Below are positions 53,569 through 61,104 of a stretch of 64,000 nucleotides of DNA, one piece after another. The stretch comes from Microbacterium maritypicum. GTDB lineage: Bacteria > Actinomycetota > Actinomycetes > Actinomycetales > Microbacteriaceae. Under the pieces are notes generated by a model. The model ran no database searches and was not told the origin of the DNA. It was given only the letters and a program-made list of their open reading frames with translations. The stretch's first letter is position 1. Every line of letters begins with the position of its first letter. A program made the translations under genes and the position numbers. The stretch lies in assembly GCF_041529975.1 (NCBI RefSeq), contig NZ_CP168030.1, positions 3,658,001-3,722,000 on the forward strand, given 5' to 3'.

Positions 53569-54639
53569 ATGGGACGGGCCGGCACGCGCGCGCCCCGGCG
53601 ATCGCGCCTGGGCGTCGATCTGGCGATGCTGGCCGTCGTCGGGCTCATGCTGGTCGCCGCACTCGGTGCCGGCGGAGCGACGCTGTACCAGCAGTTCTAC
53701 GGTCCGTCCGCCTTCGTGGTCCGCTATCTCGACCTGCTCTCCGCCGGTCGGGCCGCCGATGCGCTCCGCATTCCCGGCGTCGCGATCGACCGCGAGACCC
53801 TCGAGAAGGCGGGCATCGACCCGACAGCCTCGGAGGCGATGCTCCGACGCTCGGCACTCGCACCGCTGACCGATGTGAAGGTCGAGTCGGAGAAGCCCGC
53901 AGAGGGCGGCACCGCGGTCACCGTGAGCTACCAGGCGAGCGGCCACTCCGGCACGAGCACGTTCCTGATCGAGCAGGACGGCTGGGCGGGCGTGACCCCC
54001 AACTGGCGCTTCACCACCAGCCCACTCGCCGTGATCGACCTCACCGTGCGGGGCGCCGACCAGTTCGCCGTGAACGGCTTCGAGGTCGACCGTCGCCAGG
54101 TGTCGGCCCTCGGGCCCGAGGCGGGCGCGCTCGATCCCCTGCCGCTTCTGGTGTTCACCCCCGGGCTCTACTCGGTCACGGTCGACACCCCGATCGCGAC
54201 CGCATCCGGACACGGCGTGCTGGCCGACACGCCCCTGGCCGTCACGCCGCTCGACGTGCAGACCGAACCGACCGAGGAGTTCGTCAAGGTCGTGCAGCAG
54301 CAGGTCGAGCAGTTCCTCACCGAGTGCACGACGCAGGAGGTGCTGCAGCCGACCGCCTGCCCGTTCGGACTGCGGGTCACGAACCGGATCACCGCCCCGC
54401 CGAAGTGGTCCATCACGAGCCAGCCTCAGGTCACGGTGATCCCCGACGAGGGCCACTGGCAGATCCCGACCACCGAGGCCGTGGCGCACATCGACGTCGA
54501 GATCCAGTCGCTGTTCGACGGGTCGATCGCACCGCTCTCCGAAGACGTGCCGTTCCAGCTCAACGGCACGATCGTGATCCTGCCGAACGGCTCGGCATCG
54601 ATCAGGGTCGGCGCACCGGGCGACGTCCCAGTCGACTGA
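53569..54639 (+). CDS. Membrane-anchored extracytoplasmic protein of unknown function
   Basis: A 356-residue protein with a basic N-terminus, one membrane span (VDLAMLAVVGLMLVAALGAG), then about 315 residues outside. No family recognised. The outer part is rich in beta-type sequence (repeating T/V strands, e.g. TVSYQASG, DLTVRGADQF) and has two cysteines (CTTQEVLQPTAC) that may pair. It is probably leaderless, with TAGACT 6 bases before the ATG. Convergent with the CopD-CtaG gene. Confidence 0.75.
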   Translation: MGRAGTRAPRRSRLGVDLAMLAVVGLMLVAALGAGGATLYQQFYGPSAFVVRYLDLLSAGRAADALRIPGVAIDRETLEKAGIDPTASEAMLRRSALAPLTDVKVESEKPAEGGTAVTVSYQASGHSGTSTFLIEQDGWAGVTPNWRFTTSPLAVIDLTVRGADQFAVNGFEVDRRQVSALGPEAGALDPLPLLVFTPGLYSVTVDTPIATASGHGVLADTPLAVTPLDVQTEPTEEFVKVVQQQVEQFLTECTTQEVLQPTACPFGLRVTNRITAPPKWSITSQPQVTVIPDEGHWQIPTTEAVAHIDVEIQSLFDGSIAPLSEDVPFQLNGTIVILPNGSASIRVGAPGDVPVD

Positions 54640-54686
54640 GGTCCCGGTCGACCGGGTCCCTCTCGACTGAGTCCCTGTCTACTGAG
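54631..54686. repeat. Short repeats and palindrome after the membrane-anchored protein
   Basis: CCCGGTCGACCGGG (54643-54656) is a perfect 14-base palindrome, flanked by three copies of (G/C)TC(G/T)ACTGAG near 54631, 54662 and 54677. It lies between convergent genes. The palindrome may act as a weak terminator; the direct repeats have no clear role. Confidence 0.4.
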
Positions 54687-54703
54687 TACGCGCGCGACGG
54701 GTC

Positions 54704-56716
54704 TCAGCGGCCTTCGCGCTCCTCGCGGCGCTGATCACGCTCGGCGAGGGCGGCGAGCTTGGCGTTGTACTCCTCGAGCTCCGCGTCACCCGTGCGATCC
54801 GCGTGCCGGTCCGCCCGACGCTGCAGCTTGGTGTCGCTGCGGCTCCACTGGATGGCGACCGTGATCGCGAGGATCAGCGTCGGGATCTCCCCGATCGACC
54901 ACGCGATGCCGCCGCCGACGTACTGGTCCTGCAGCGGGTCCACACCCCAGTCGCGACCCATCGCCCCGAACCAGTCGGCGACCATCAGCCCCTCCTGCAT
55001 CATGATCGCGATGCCGAAGAACGCGTGCATCGCCATGACGGCGATCAGCGTGATCAGGCGCCCGGGATACGGCAGACGGTACGGAACCGGGTCCGCGCCG
55101 ATGAGGCTCATGACGAACAGGTAGCCCGAGATCAGGAAGTGGATGACCATCCACTCGTGCCCGAGATGCTCGAACATCGACCAGCGCACGAGATCGGTGA
55201 AGTAGAAGGCCCACAGCGACAGGATGAAGATCGCCGCCGCGACGAACGGATGCGTGACCACGCGGGCGAACGGCGAGTGCACGGCCCACATGATCCACTC
55301 GCGGCCGCCACGGGTGCCGTCGTCGCGCTTGTGGATGGCACGCAGCGCGAGGGTGATCGGGGCCCCGGAGACGAGCAACAGCGGGATCGCCATCGACAGC
55401 ATCATGTGGCCCATCATGTGGATGCTGAACAGGTACTCCTGGTACGCGTTGATCGGCCCGCCGGTGACCCAGACGAGCAGCAGCGCCCCCAGCACCCAGA
55501 AGACCGTGCGATGGATCGGCCAGCGGTCACCACGCCGATGCAGGCGCCACACGCCAGCCAGGTAGAAGAACAGTCCGAGGCCCGCGGCGATGAGCCAGAG
55601 CACGTCGATGTCCCATGCCGTGAACCAGCGCTCGAGGGTGAGCTCCGGCGGCAGCGTCGCTCCGGTCAGGATCTGGGCGGGCGTCTGCAGGAAGGCGGCG
55701 GTCTCGCCGGTGGGAGGGGGCGTGCGGGCCAGCGCGGCCGCGGCGCCGGAGGCGAGGCCCATCAGCGCGACCTCGCACAGCACGAGCAGCCAGAACCAGC
55801 CGGCGGCACGGGCTCCGGCGAGCTTCGGGATGAGGCGCGCGCGGTACCAGGCGCCGAGCAGGCCCATGCCGCCCAGCAGCGCGACCTTGGCGAGCACGAT
55901 CCAGCCGTAGGGCGTGGTCCACAGCGCGTTCCAGTCGCCGACGGCGACGATCGATCGCGTGACCCCCGACACGGCGACCACGGCGAAGGCGGCGATCGCG
56001 AGCGACGAATAGCGCCCGACGAGCCTCGCGGTGTCGACGTCGGCACGTCCGCGCAGCAGGATCAGCAGCAGAAGTCCGCCGAGCCAGACGGCGGCGCCGA
56101 TCGTGTGCAGCAGGATCGAGTTGACCGCCATGTTGTGCCCGGCGAGATCGCCCGCGTGACCCTGCGTCGCGAGTGGGAGGAAGGATGCCGCGGCCAGCAG
56201 CGCCGTGATGAGCGTGGGCGTCCATGAACGCCAGGCGAACGCGAGCACCGTGATGATCGCACCGAAGAGCGTCGTGATGAGCCAGGACTGGCCGAGCGGC
56301 AGTTCCAGCAGGAAGCGGCCCAGCTGCGTACCGAACTCGCGCTCGATGCTGAGCTTCGGGTTGAAGGCGGCCATGAAGGCGAGGAACCCGGCGACGCCCG
56401 CCGAGATCGTGAACACGGCGGCGCCGACCGAGGCGATGTTCAGCGCGGCGTCGAACGAGCGGTCCCCCGCGCGCAACCCGAACAGGGCCAGTACCAGGGA
56501 GCCGAGCATCACCGCACCGGACATGTTCATCACGAGCTTGGCGATCGGCGTGCCCCAGAGCACGAAGGGACCAGGGTCCTGCAGGAGCGGGGGCTTAGCG
56601 CCGCCGCCGACGAGGAGCGCGAGCGTCAGGGCGACCAGTGCCGCGACGAGGAGGATGACGATCCCGGCGATGCGATACGCCGAGATCCGACTCGTCGACT
56701 CGCTGCGGGAACTCAC
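54704..56716 (-). CDS. CopD-CtaG fusion membrane protein
   Basis: A 670-residue polytopic protein. Residues about 10-340 resemble the CopD/PcoD/YcnJ copper-resistance domain (FHGAVWLGG-like segment HTIGAAVWLGGLLLLIL, then GWIVLAKVALLGGMG), and residues about 360-620 the caa3-oxidase assembly domain CtaG (SIHMMGHMMLSMAIPLLLVSGAP, LGHEWMVIHFLISGYLF) with many Met/His residues for copper. The pair fits copper delivery to cytochrome oxidase. GTG at 56716 with TAGGCT 6 bases upstream suggests a leaderless messenger. The C-terminal tail is highly charged. Confidence 0.9.
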   Translation of the reverse strand: MSSRSESTSRISAYRIAGIVILLVAALVALTLALLVGGGAKPPLLQDPGPFVLWGTPIAKLVMNMSGAVMLGSLVLALFGLRAGDRSFDAALNIASVGAAVFTISAGVAGFLAFMAAFNPKLSIEREFGTQLGRFLLELPLGQSWLITTLFGAIITVLAFAWRSWTPTLITALLAAASFLPLATQGHAGDLAGHNMAVNSILLHTIGAAVWLGGLLLLILLRGRADVDTARLVGRYSSLAIAAFAVVAVSGVTRSIVAVGDWNALWTTPYGWIVLAKVALLGGMGLLGAWYRARLIPKLAGARAAGWFWLLVLCEVALMGLASGAAAALARTPPPTGETAAFLQTPAQILTGATLPPELTLERWFTAWDIDVLWLIAAGLGLFFYLAGVWRLHRRGDRWPIHRTVFWVLGALLLVWVTGGPINAYQEYLFSIHMMGHMMLSMAIPLLLVSGAPITLALRAIHKRDDGTRGGREWIMWAVHSPFARVVTHPFVAAAIFILSLWAFYFTDLVRWSMFEHLGHEWMVIHFLISGYLFVMSLIGADPVPYRLPYPGRLITLIAVMAMHAFFGIAIMMQEGLMVADWFGAMGRDWGVDPLQDQYVGGGIAWSIGEIPTLILAITVAIQWSRSDTKLQRRADRHADRTGDAELEEYNAKLAALAERDQRREEREGR

Positions 56717-56722
56717 CCCTCC

Positions 56723-56728
56723 AGCCTA
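56723..56728 (-). promoter_or_regulatory. -10 box for leaderless CopD-CtaG messenger
   Basis: TAGGCT on the minus strand, 6 bases before the GTG at 56716. Confidence 0.5.
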
Positions 56729-56752
56729 GGCGCGCCCGGAGGGAGGAAAGCA

Positions 56753-56788
56753 CGAAGGCCGCCCCCGTCGGAACGGGAGCGGCCTTCG
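56753..56788. terminator. Terminator after HU gene
   Basis: A 16-pair stem with one mismatch and a 4-base loop, 15 bases past the HU stop on the minus strand; a short T-run follows. Confidence 0.75.
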
Positions 56789-56803
56789 ATGAGGTGCGGT
56801 CGA

Positions 56804-57091
56804 TTACTTGACGGCAGCCTTGAGCTTGGAGCCAGCGGTCACCTTGACGCGCTTGCCGGCCGGGATCTTGATCTCGGCGCCGGTCTGCGGGTTGCGGCCC
56901 GTGCGAGCAGCGGTGTCGACCTGCTCGAAGGAGATCCAGCCCGGGATGGAGACCTTGCTGCCCTTGGCAACAGCGTCGGAGACCGTGGCGAACAGCGAGT
57001 CGAGGACACCGGAGACGGTGGCCTGGCTCTGGCCCGTGGCGCTTGCGATGCTCGCGACGAGCTCGGTCTTGGTGATGGACTTGTCAGCCAT
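56804..57091 (-). CDS. hup: HU-family DNA-binding protein
   Basis: A 95-residue nucleoid protein, the standard HU length. Start at 57091 has GGAGG 6 bases upstream. Helical N-terminal dimer half (ITKTELVASIASATGQSQ), then GSKVSIPGWISFEQV, the DNA-wrapping arm RTGRNPQTGAEIKIPA and the closing strand KVTAGSKLKAAVK. It bends and packs DNA. This is the short form without the Lys/Ala-rich tail of mycobacterial Hup. Confidence 0.96.
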   Translation of the reverse strand: MADKSITKTELVASIASATGQSQATVSGVLDSLFATVSDAVAKGSKVSIPGWISFEQVDTAARTGRNPQTGAEIKIPAGKRVKVTAGSKLKAAVK

Positions 57092-57150
57092 GTCATCCTC
57101 CAGCGACGAGATCCCGTCGCATCGTTGTGGGTATCGGAGCGGATGCTCCT

Positions 57151-57178
57151 GGTCTAGTGACCGCCTCGAATGTATCAA
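57151..57178 (-). promoter_or_regulatory. Promoter of the HU gene
   Basis: TTGATA (57178 to 57173) and TAGACC (57156 to 57151) are 16 bases apart on the minus strand, about 60 bases before the HU start. Confidence 0.4.
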
Positions 57179-57273
57179 CCACCACCCGCATTTCCGCGTC
57201 ATTTCGCGGGTTTTGGGCAATTACTGGGCGTGTCGCACCACTTTGGCCACTCCAGTCACAGATTCGAGGGTCG

Positions 57274-57855
57274 TCAACGAGCGCGGTGCGCGTCGATCAC
57301 GGCCCGGGCGGTGCGCTCGAACGCCGGGCTGACGCGGCCTTCGCCGTCGAGATATCCGCCGACGAGCGCGGCATCGCGCAGCAGCACGAGGGAGGCTGCG
57401 ACCTCCTCGGGACGCTCGAGATCGGCCGCCTCGGCGACCTGCTGCAGCGTGGAGCGGAACCACTCCCGGTGCTCGTCGATGAGCTGCCGCACGGCCCCAC
57501 CGGCATCCGGATACTCCGCGGCCGCGTTGATGAAGGGGCAGCCCCGCGTATGGTGTTCGCGGATGTCGGCCGCGATGCCCTGGACGACCGCATCCAGCAG
57601 CGCGTCAGGATCGGAGACGGTCGCTCCCGCCTCCGTGAACATCGCGCGGAGCATCTCGTCCTCGTGGCCGAGATAGGCGAGCACGAGGTTCTCCTTGCCG
57701 CCGAACTGCTTGTAGAGGGTGGCGCGGGTGACCCCGGCCTCCTCGATCACACGGTCGACGCCGACCGCGTGGATGCCCTGTTCGTAGAAGAGGCGGGTGG
57801 CGGCATCGATCAGCCGTGCGCGGGCGGGGCTGGGGCGCTTCGTCGTGGTGTCCAT
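57274..57855 (-). CDS. TetR-family transcriptional regulator
   Basis: A 193-residue TetR repressor: helix-turn-helix near residues 30-52 (VDRVIEEAGVTRATLYKQFG) and a ligand-binding C-terminal domain. GAGAGGAAG precedes the ATG at 57855. It is divergent from an alpha/beta hydrolase, 147 bases apart, with a partial palindrome in between, so it probably controls that gene and itself. The inducer is unknown. Confidence 0.92.
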   Translation of the reverse strand: MDTTTKRPSPARARLIDAATRLFYEQGIHAVGVDRVIEEAGVTRATLYKQFGGKENLVLAYLGHEDEMLRAMFTEAGATVSDPDALLDAVVQGIAADIREHHTRGCPFINAAAEYPDAGGAVRQLIDEHREWFRSTLQQVAEAADLERPEEVAASLVLLRDAALVGGYLDGEGRVSPAFERTARAVIDAHRAR

Positions 57856-57930
57856 GATCTTCCTCTCATCGTGTCATCCGAACCCCGGCATCCGAATCCG
57901 TTTTCCCGGTTTGGGGAATAGGTTGTGGTA

Positions 57931-57953
57931 GATAGAACGTTCGGTCGACTATC
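57931..57953. promoter_or_regulatory. Candidate TetR operator
   Basis: GATAG and CTATC flank a core GAACGTTC (perfect 8-base palindrome) within 23 bases between the TetR and hydrolase starts. The dyad is off-centre, so this is tentative. Confidence 0.4.
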
Positions 57954-58002
57954 AGAGTAACGCACTTCCGATCAGCGGGAGCCGAACAGAGAGAAGAAGA
58001 TC

Positions 58003-58830
58003 ATGAACACCACCGACAAGACCCCCATCGTCCTCATCCACGGGCTGTGGATGACCCCGACCAGCTGGACCACCTGGGCCGAGCGCTTCCGCGCGCAGGG
58101 CCACGAGGTCATCGTCCCGGGATGGCCCGGCATCGACGACCGCTCGGTCGAGGACATCCGCCGCGACCCGTCCGCCCTGAAGGGCATCGGACTGAAGCAG
58201 ATCGTCGACCACTACGAGCGCATCATCCGCTCGCTGCCCGTGAAGCCGATCGTCATGGGCCACTCCTTCGGCGGGGTCATCACGCAGATGCTGGCCGACC
58301 GCGGCGTCGGCGCGGCATACGTGGGCGTCGCCCCGGGACAGACCGCCGGCATCACCACCCTGCCGTTGTCGACGCTCTGGACCGGTACCCCGATCCTCGC
58401 GAACCCCTTCGGCCGCAACGGCGCCAAGCCGCTGTCGAAGCGCCACTTCCACTTCACGTTCGGCAACGACCTGAGCCGCGCCGAGTCCGACCGCCTCTGG
58501 GAGGAATCGGCCGTGAACTCCTACAACCGGGTCTTCTTCGAGGGCGTCGCGTCCGCGTTCAACGAGAAGGGCGGCGTCACGCACGTCGACTACGCGCGCA
58601 CCGACCGGGCCCCGCTGTATGTGATCACGGGTGAGATCGACCACGTCGTGCCGCCGGCGATCGGTCGTGCGATCGTGCAGAAGTACCGCTCCACCGGCAG
58701 CCCCGCCGTCGTCGAGTACAAGGAGTACCCCGGGCGCACCCACCGCCTGGTCAGCCAGGACGGCTGGGAAGAGATCGCCGATGAGGCCCTCACCTGGGCC
58801 GTCGCGCACACCACCGCCGCCGTCGCGTGA
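58003..58830 (+). CDS. Alpha/beta hydrolase
   Basis: A 275-residue alpha/beta-hydrolase. The oxyanion strand LIHGLW, nucleophile elbow GHSFGG (Ser near residue 87), acid in GEIDHVVPP and histidine in RTHRLVS complete a catalytic triad. No signal peptide. The ribosome binding site GAGAGAAG sits before the ATG. Typical partner gene for a TetR regulator, probably a lipase/esterase-like or detoxifying enzyme; substrate unknown. Confidence 0.9.
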   Translation: MNTTDKTPIVLIHGLWMTPTSWTTWAERFRAQGHEVIVPGWPGIDDRSVEDIRRDPSALKGIGLKQIVDHYERIIRSLPVKPIVMGHSFGGVITQMLADRGVGAAYVGVAPGQTAGITTLPLSTLWTGTPILANPFGRNGAKPLSKRHFHFTFGNDLSRAESDRLWEESAVNSYNRVFFEGVASAFNEKGGVTHVDYARTDRAPLYVITGEIDHVVPPAIGRAIVQKYRSTGSPAVVEYKEYPGRTHRLVSQDGWEEIADEALTWAVAHTTAAVA

Positions 58831-58870
58831 CGCCGGCTTGCGCCGGGCAGGCTCGAAGACACGGAATGGA

Positions 58871-58931
58871 GGAGATCTCGCGGCATGAAGGAGTGGGTAC
58901 GGCATCCGCTCCTTCATTCCGCGAGATCTCC
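58871..58931. repeat. Long palindromic element between convergent genes
   Basis: Arms 58871-58893 and 58909-58931 match at 22 of 23 positions inverted, with a 15-base loop. It separates the alpha/beta hydrolase and the DUF559-like gene and can terminate both. Related copies with weaker palindromy lie at 59941 and 60043 (shared TGAAGGAGTGG and CCTTCA blocks). Confidence 0.7.
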
Positions 58932-58956
58932 TTCGCGTTGCGCGGGTGGTACGCCG

Positions 58957-59781
58957 TCATGCAACGTGCGCTCCTTGCGCAACGGCCTCCATGATCACCG
59001 ACTGCACCTCGGGCCAGCGCTCCATCACCTGCTCGTAGCTGAAACGCAGCACCCGGTAACCCCGGATCAGCAGCTGCGCGTCATGCGCGATGTCCCTGGT
59101 CCGTTGCACCCCTGTGTGGGTCGCGCCGTCGAGCTGGATCACCAGCCGGTCACCGATGAGGAGATCGACCCGGCGATCCACGACCCACGCCTGCGGCAGC
59201 ATCCGCAGCCCCATCCACCGGAGCCGATGGATGACGATGGTCTCCAGCCCGGAGTCCGCGAAGGGGCGCGCCCTCGCGAGAAGCGTTCGGGCGGGCGGCG
59301 GAAGCTCGAGGCCTCGGAGTCTCGCGTCATCTATGAGCCCCTTGTTCATCGCCGACTCCCAGATGACGAGGGCGGTCTCGAACGGCTGGCACTGCGCGAT
59401 CAGAGCGAGGGCGTTCACGAGTTCGTCGACCGCGGCGTCCGGAGGACGCAGGACCACAGGCTTCGACCAGTGCACGACGACCTGCGACGGCACCCGAATG
59501 CGCGCAGAGTTCGGGCGGGCGGCGACGTGGAGCGCCGACTTCGCGGGAACCCAGAGCCCGTACCGCTCCGCCGCCGTCACGCAGCTCAGCACGACTCCGC
59601 GGGACACCGCTCCGACCGTCTGCGGATCGGCGTCGGGCAGCGCCACCCACCCCTGGCGCACGGTCGTGATCTCGCACTGCTCCTTCGACCGCCGCAGCGC
59701 GTACTCGCTCACACCGGCTTCTCGAAGCGTGCGCACTCGTGCGACTCCTCCACGACGGCTCAGCTCATCCACGGGATCCAT
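58957..59781 (-). CDS. DUF559 endonuclease-like protein with AbiEi-type N-terminus
   Basis: A 274-residue protein. The N-terminal third (about residues 8-60, RRGGVARVRTLREAGVSEYALRR) looks like the winged-helix of AbiEi-type antitoxins, and the C-terminal third resembles the DUF559/very-short-patch-repair nuclease fold: Glu 180, Asp 206 in RVDLLIG, and RDIAHDAQLLIRGYRVLRF. In most nucleases of this fold the strand reads (V/I)E-DG, here it is VIQLDG (Gln 216), so catalysis is doubtful. No toxin gene is next to it. ATG at 59781. Confidence 0.75.
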   Translation of the reverse strand: MDPVDELSRRGGVARVRTLREAGVSEYALRRSKEQCEITTVRQGWVALPDADPQTVGAVSRGVVLSCVTAAERYGLWVPAKSALHVAARPNSARIRVPSQVVVHWSKPVVLRPPDAAVDELVNALALIAQCQPFETALVIWESAMNKGLIDDARLRGLELPPPARTLLARARPFADSGLETIVIHRLRWMGLRMLPQAWVVDRRVDLLIGDRLVIQLDGATHTGVQRTRDIAHDAQLLIRGYRVLRFSYEQVMERWPEVQSVIMEAVAQGAHVA

Positions 59782-59940
59782 CGAACGATCGTGCCCGCCC
59801 GCCTGGCGCAGGGGTGACCACCATCCCTGCAAGCGGGCACTGTTCTTCAGCGAGCGGTTACTGTGCAGGACAGCTCCGTGCGGAGCATCCGCTCCCGCGA
59901 ACGCGTCCGCTCTCCCGCCGGGCACGTCTGATCTCACGAT

Positions 59941-60020
59941 CTGAAGGAGAAAACACGGAGCGAAGGAGTGGATGCCGTCAGCAGGCCTTCAGAGCGTGAG
60001 AACTCCTTCAGAGCACCTGC
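59941..60020. repeat. Palindromic interspersed element, copy 2
   Basis: About 80 bases alignable over their length with the copy at 60043-60121 (roughly three quarters identical by eye) and with the hairpin at 58871-58931. Shared blocks: AAGGAG near the left end, GAAGGAGTGGATGC in the middle, CCTTCA and GAGAA-TCCTTCA at the right. Its inverted arms are weaker than in copy 1. Confidence 0.55.
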
Positions 60021-60042
60021 GCGGCCCGCGCCCGCGCACCGA

Positions 60043-60121
60043 ATAAAGGAGAAGACGCGGAATGAAGGAGTGGATGCTGCCTCGCGTCCTTCAAAGCGCG
60101 AGAAGTCCTTCACAACGCGAG
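60043..60121. repeat. Palindromic interspersed element, copy 3
   Basis: Copy of the same element, with ATGAAGGAGTGGATGC and GCGCGAGAAGTCCTTCA blocks, in the same orientation as copy 2 and 102 bases further on. Confidence 0.55.
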
Positions 60122-60135
60122 GGCGCCCCACGCGA

Positions 60136-60183
60136 GGGCACCACAACGCAGGGGGCACCACAACGCAGGGGCACCACAACGCA
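60136..60183. repeat. Tandem repeat of a 15-base unit
   Basis: GGGCACCACAACGCA occurs three times exactly, at 60136, 60153 and 60169, with 16- to 17-base periods; a degenerate copy precedes at 60121. It lies downstream of the S14 gene. No function known. Confidence 0.75.
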
Positions 60184-60205
60184 AGACGAAGCGCAGGGGA
60201 CGCAG

Positions 60206-60237
60206 AAGGGGCGAGGATCCGAAGATCCTCGCCCCTT
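60206..60237. terminator. Terminator of the rpmB-rpmG-rpsN operon
   Basis: A perfect 14-base-pair stem (60206-60219 with 60224-60237) and a CGAA tetraloop, 12 bases past the S14 stop on the minus strand. Confidence 0.8.
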
Positions 60238-60249
60238 GTCAGCTGAGAC

Positions 60250-60555
60250 TTACCAGCTCGACTTGGTGACACCGGGCAGCTCGCCACGGTGTGCCATGTC
60301 ACGGAAGCGGACACGCGAGATGCCGAACTTCGTGAGGACACCGCGGGGGCGGCCGTCGATGACGTCGCGCGAACGCACGCGAGCCGGCGACGCGTTGCGC
60401 GGCAGCTTCTGCAGGCCGACGCGTGCGGCCTCGCGGGCCTCGTCGGTGGCGTTCGGGTCGACCAGGGTCTTCTTCAGCTCGGCGCGACGCTCGGCGTAAC
60501 GCTCGACGATGACCTTGCGCTGCTCGTTGCGAGCGATCTTGCTCTTCTTAGCCAT
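60250..60555 (-). CDS. rpsN: 30S ribosomal protein S14, zinc-independent type
   Basis: A 101-residue S14 of the long form, without cysteines (C-minus), as expected for the zinc-independent paralogue; [12 protein letters not shown] and [14 protein letters not shown] are diagnostic. The ribosome binding site GAGGAG lies in the end of rpmG, three bases upstream of which is the rpmG stop. Last gene of the operon with L28 and L33. Confidence 0.97.
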   Translation of the reverse strand: MAKKSKIARNEQRKVIVERYAERRAELKKTLVDPNATDEAREAARVGLQKLPRNASPARVRSRDVIDGRPRGVLTKFGISRVRFRDMAHRGELPGVTKSSW

Positions 60556-60558
60556 TGA

Positions 60559-60729
60559 TCAACGCTCCTCTCGGAATTCGACGTGCTGACGGATGACCGG
60601 GTCGTACTTCTTGAGCACGAGGCGGTCGGGGGTGTTGCGGCGGTTCTTCTTCGTCACGTACGTGTAACCCGTACCTGCCGTCGAACGCAGCTTGATGATC
60701 GGACGAACGTCCTGAGCCTTCTTGGCCAT
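60559..60729 (-). CDS. rpmG: 50S ribosomal protein L33, cysteine-free type
   Basis: A 56-residue L33: [20 protein letters not shown], then [22 protein letters not shown]. It has no cysteines, so it is the zinc-independent form. The start codon at 60729 overlaps the L28 stop by one base (TAATG). It lies only three bases before rpsN. Confidence 0.96.
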   Translation of the reverse strand: MAKKAQDVRPIIKLRSTAGTGYTYVTKKNRRNTPDRLVLKKYDPVIRQHVEFREER

Positions 60730-60965
60730 TAGAGCTTCACACCCTTCGCCTGGAGGTCCTTGACCACGTTCTCGATGCCGCGGACGTCGATCACCTTGAT
60801 GCCCTTGGCGGACACGTTGAGCGTGATCTTACGACCGAGCGACGGAACGAAATACGTCTTCTTCTGCACGTTCGGGTCGAAGCGGCGCTTCGTCCGGCGG
60901 TGCGAGTGCGAGACATTGTGTCCGAAGCCGGGAACAGCTCCGGTCACCTGGCACACTGCTGCCAT
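60729..60965 (-). CDS. rpmB: 50S ribosomal protein L28
   Basis: A 78-residue L28 ([33 protein letters not shown]). Only one cysteine, so no zinc ribbon. GAAGGAG lies upstream of the ATG. First gene of an rpmB-rpmG-rpsN operon. The 139-base upstream region shows TATAGA but no clear Zur box. Confidence 0.97.
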   Translation of the reverse strand: MAAVCQVTGAVPGFGHNVSHSHRRTKRRFDPNVQKKTYFVPSLGRKITLNVSAKGIKVIDVRGIENVVKDLQAKGVKL

Positions 60966-61074
60966 GATGTGACTCCTTCTATACCGTGAGACCGGACGGC
61001 CTCACCCAAGATCCCTTGTCTGCACGCAACCTCGACCCGCCGATCTCTCGGCCGCAGAAGGGGAAGCACGCGAA

Positions 61075-61096
61075 CTGCGCACAGGAGTGTGCGCAG
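61075..61096. terminator. Terminator after 3-methyladenine glycosylase gene
   Basis: CTGCGCAC and GTGCGCAG form a perfect 8-pair stem around a 6-base loop, 8 bases past the glycosylase stop on the minus strand. Confidence 0.6.
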
Positions 61097-61104
61097 ACAA
61101 AGAG

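Larger units (their letters stand above)
59782..60249. other. 467-base gene-free stretch with repeats
   Basis: No convincing gene. It holds two copies of a roughly 80-base element (59941-60020 and 60043-60121), a tandem repeat (60136-60183) and the terminator of the ribosomal-protein operon (60206-60237). Small open frames starting MKEW are translations of the repeat and are not supported as genes. Confidence 0.7.

Noticed and set aside
54324..54734. Small open frame over the end of the membrane-anchored protein
   Set aside because: Shifted frame with Arg/Ser-rich translation; the 53569-54639 frame has the span and a proper promoter.
58957..59781. Type IV toxin-antitoxin (AbiE) system
   Set aside because: No AbiEii-type nucleotidyltransferase toxin beside it; only the N-terminal domain is antitoxin-like.
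60121..60183. CRISPR-like array
   Set aside because: The tandem repeats have no unique spacers (1-2 bases between units) and no cas gene is near.
60062..60499. Small open frames starting MKEW near the repeats (also at 58885)
   Set aside because: They are translations of the palindromic repeat in several places and lack ribosome binding sites and conservation clues.
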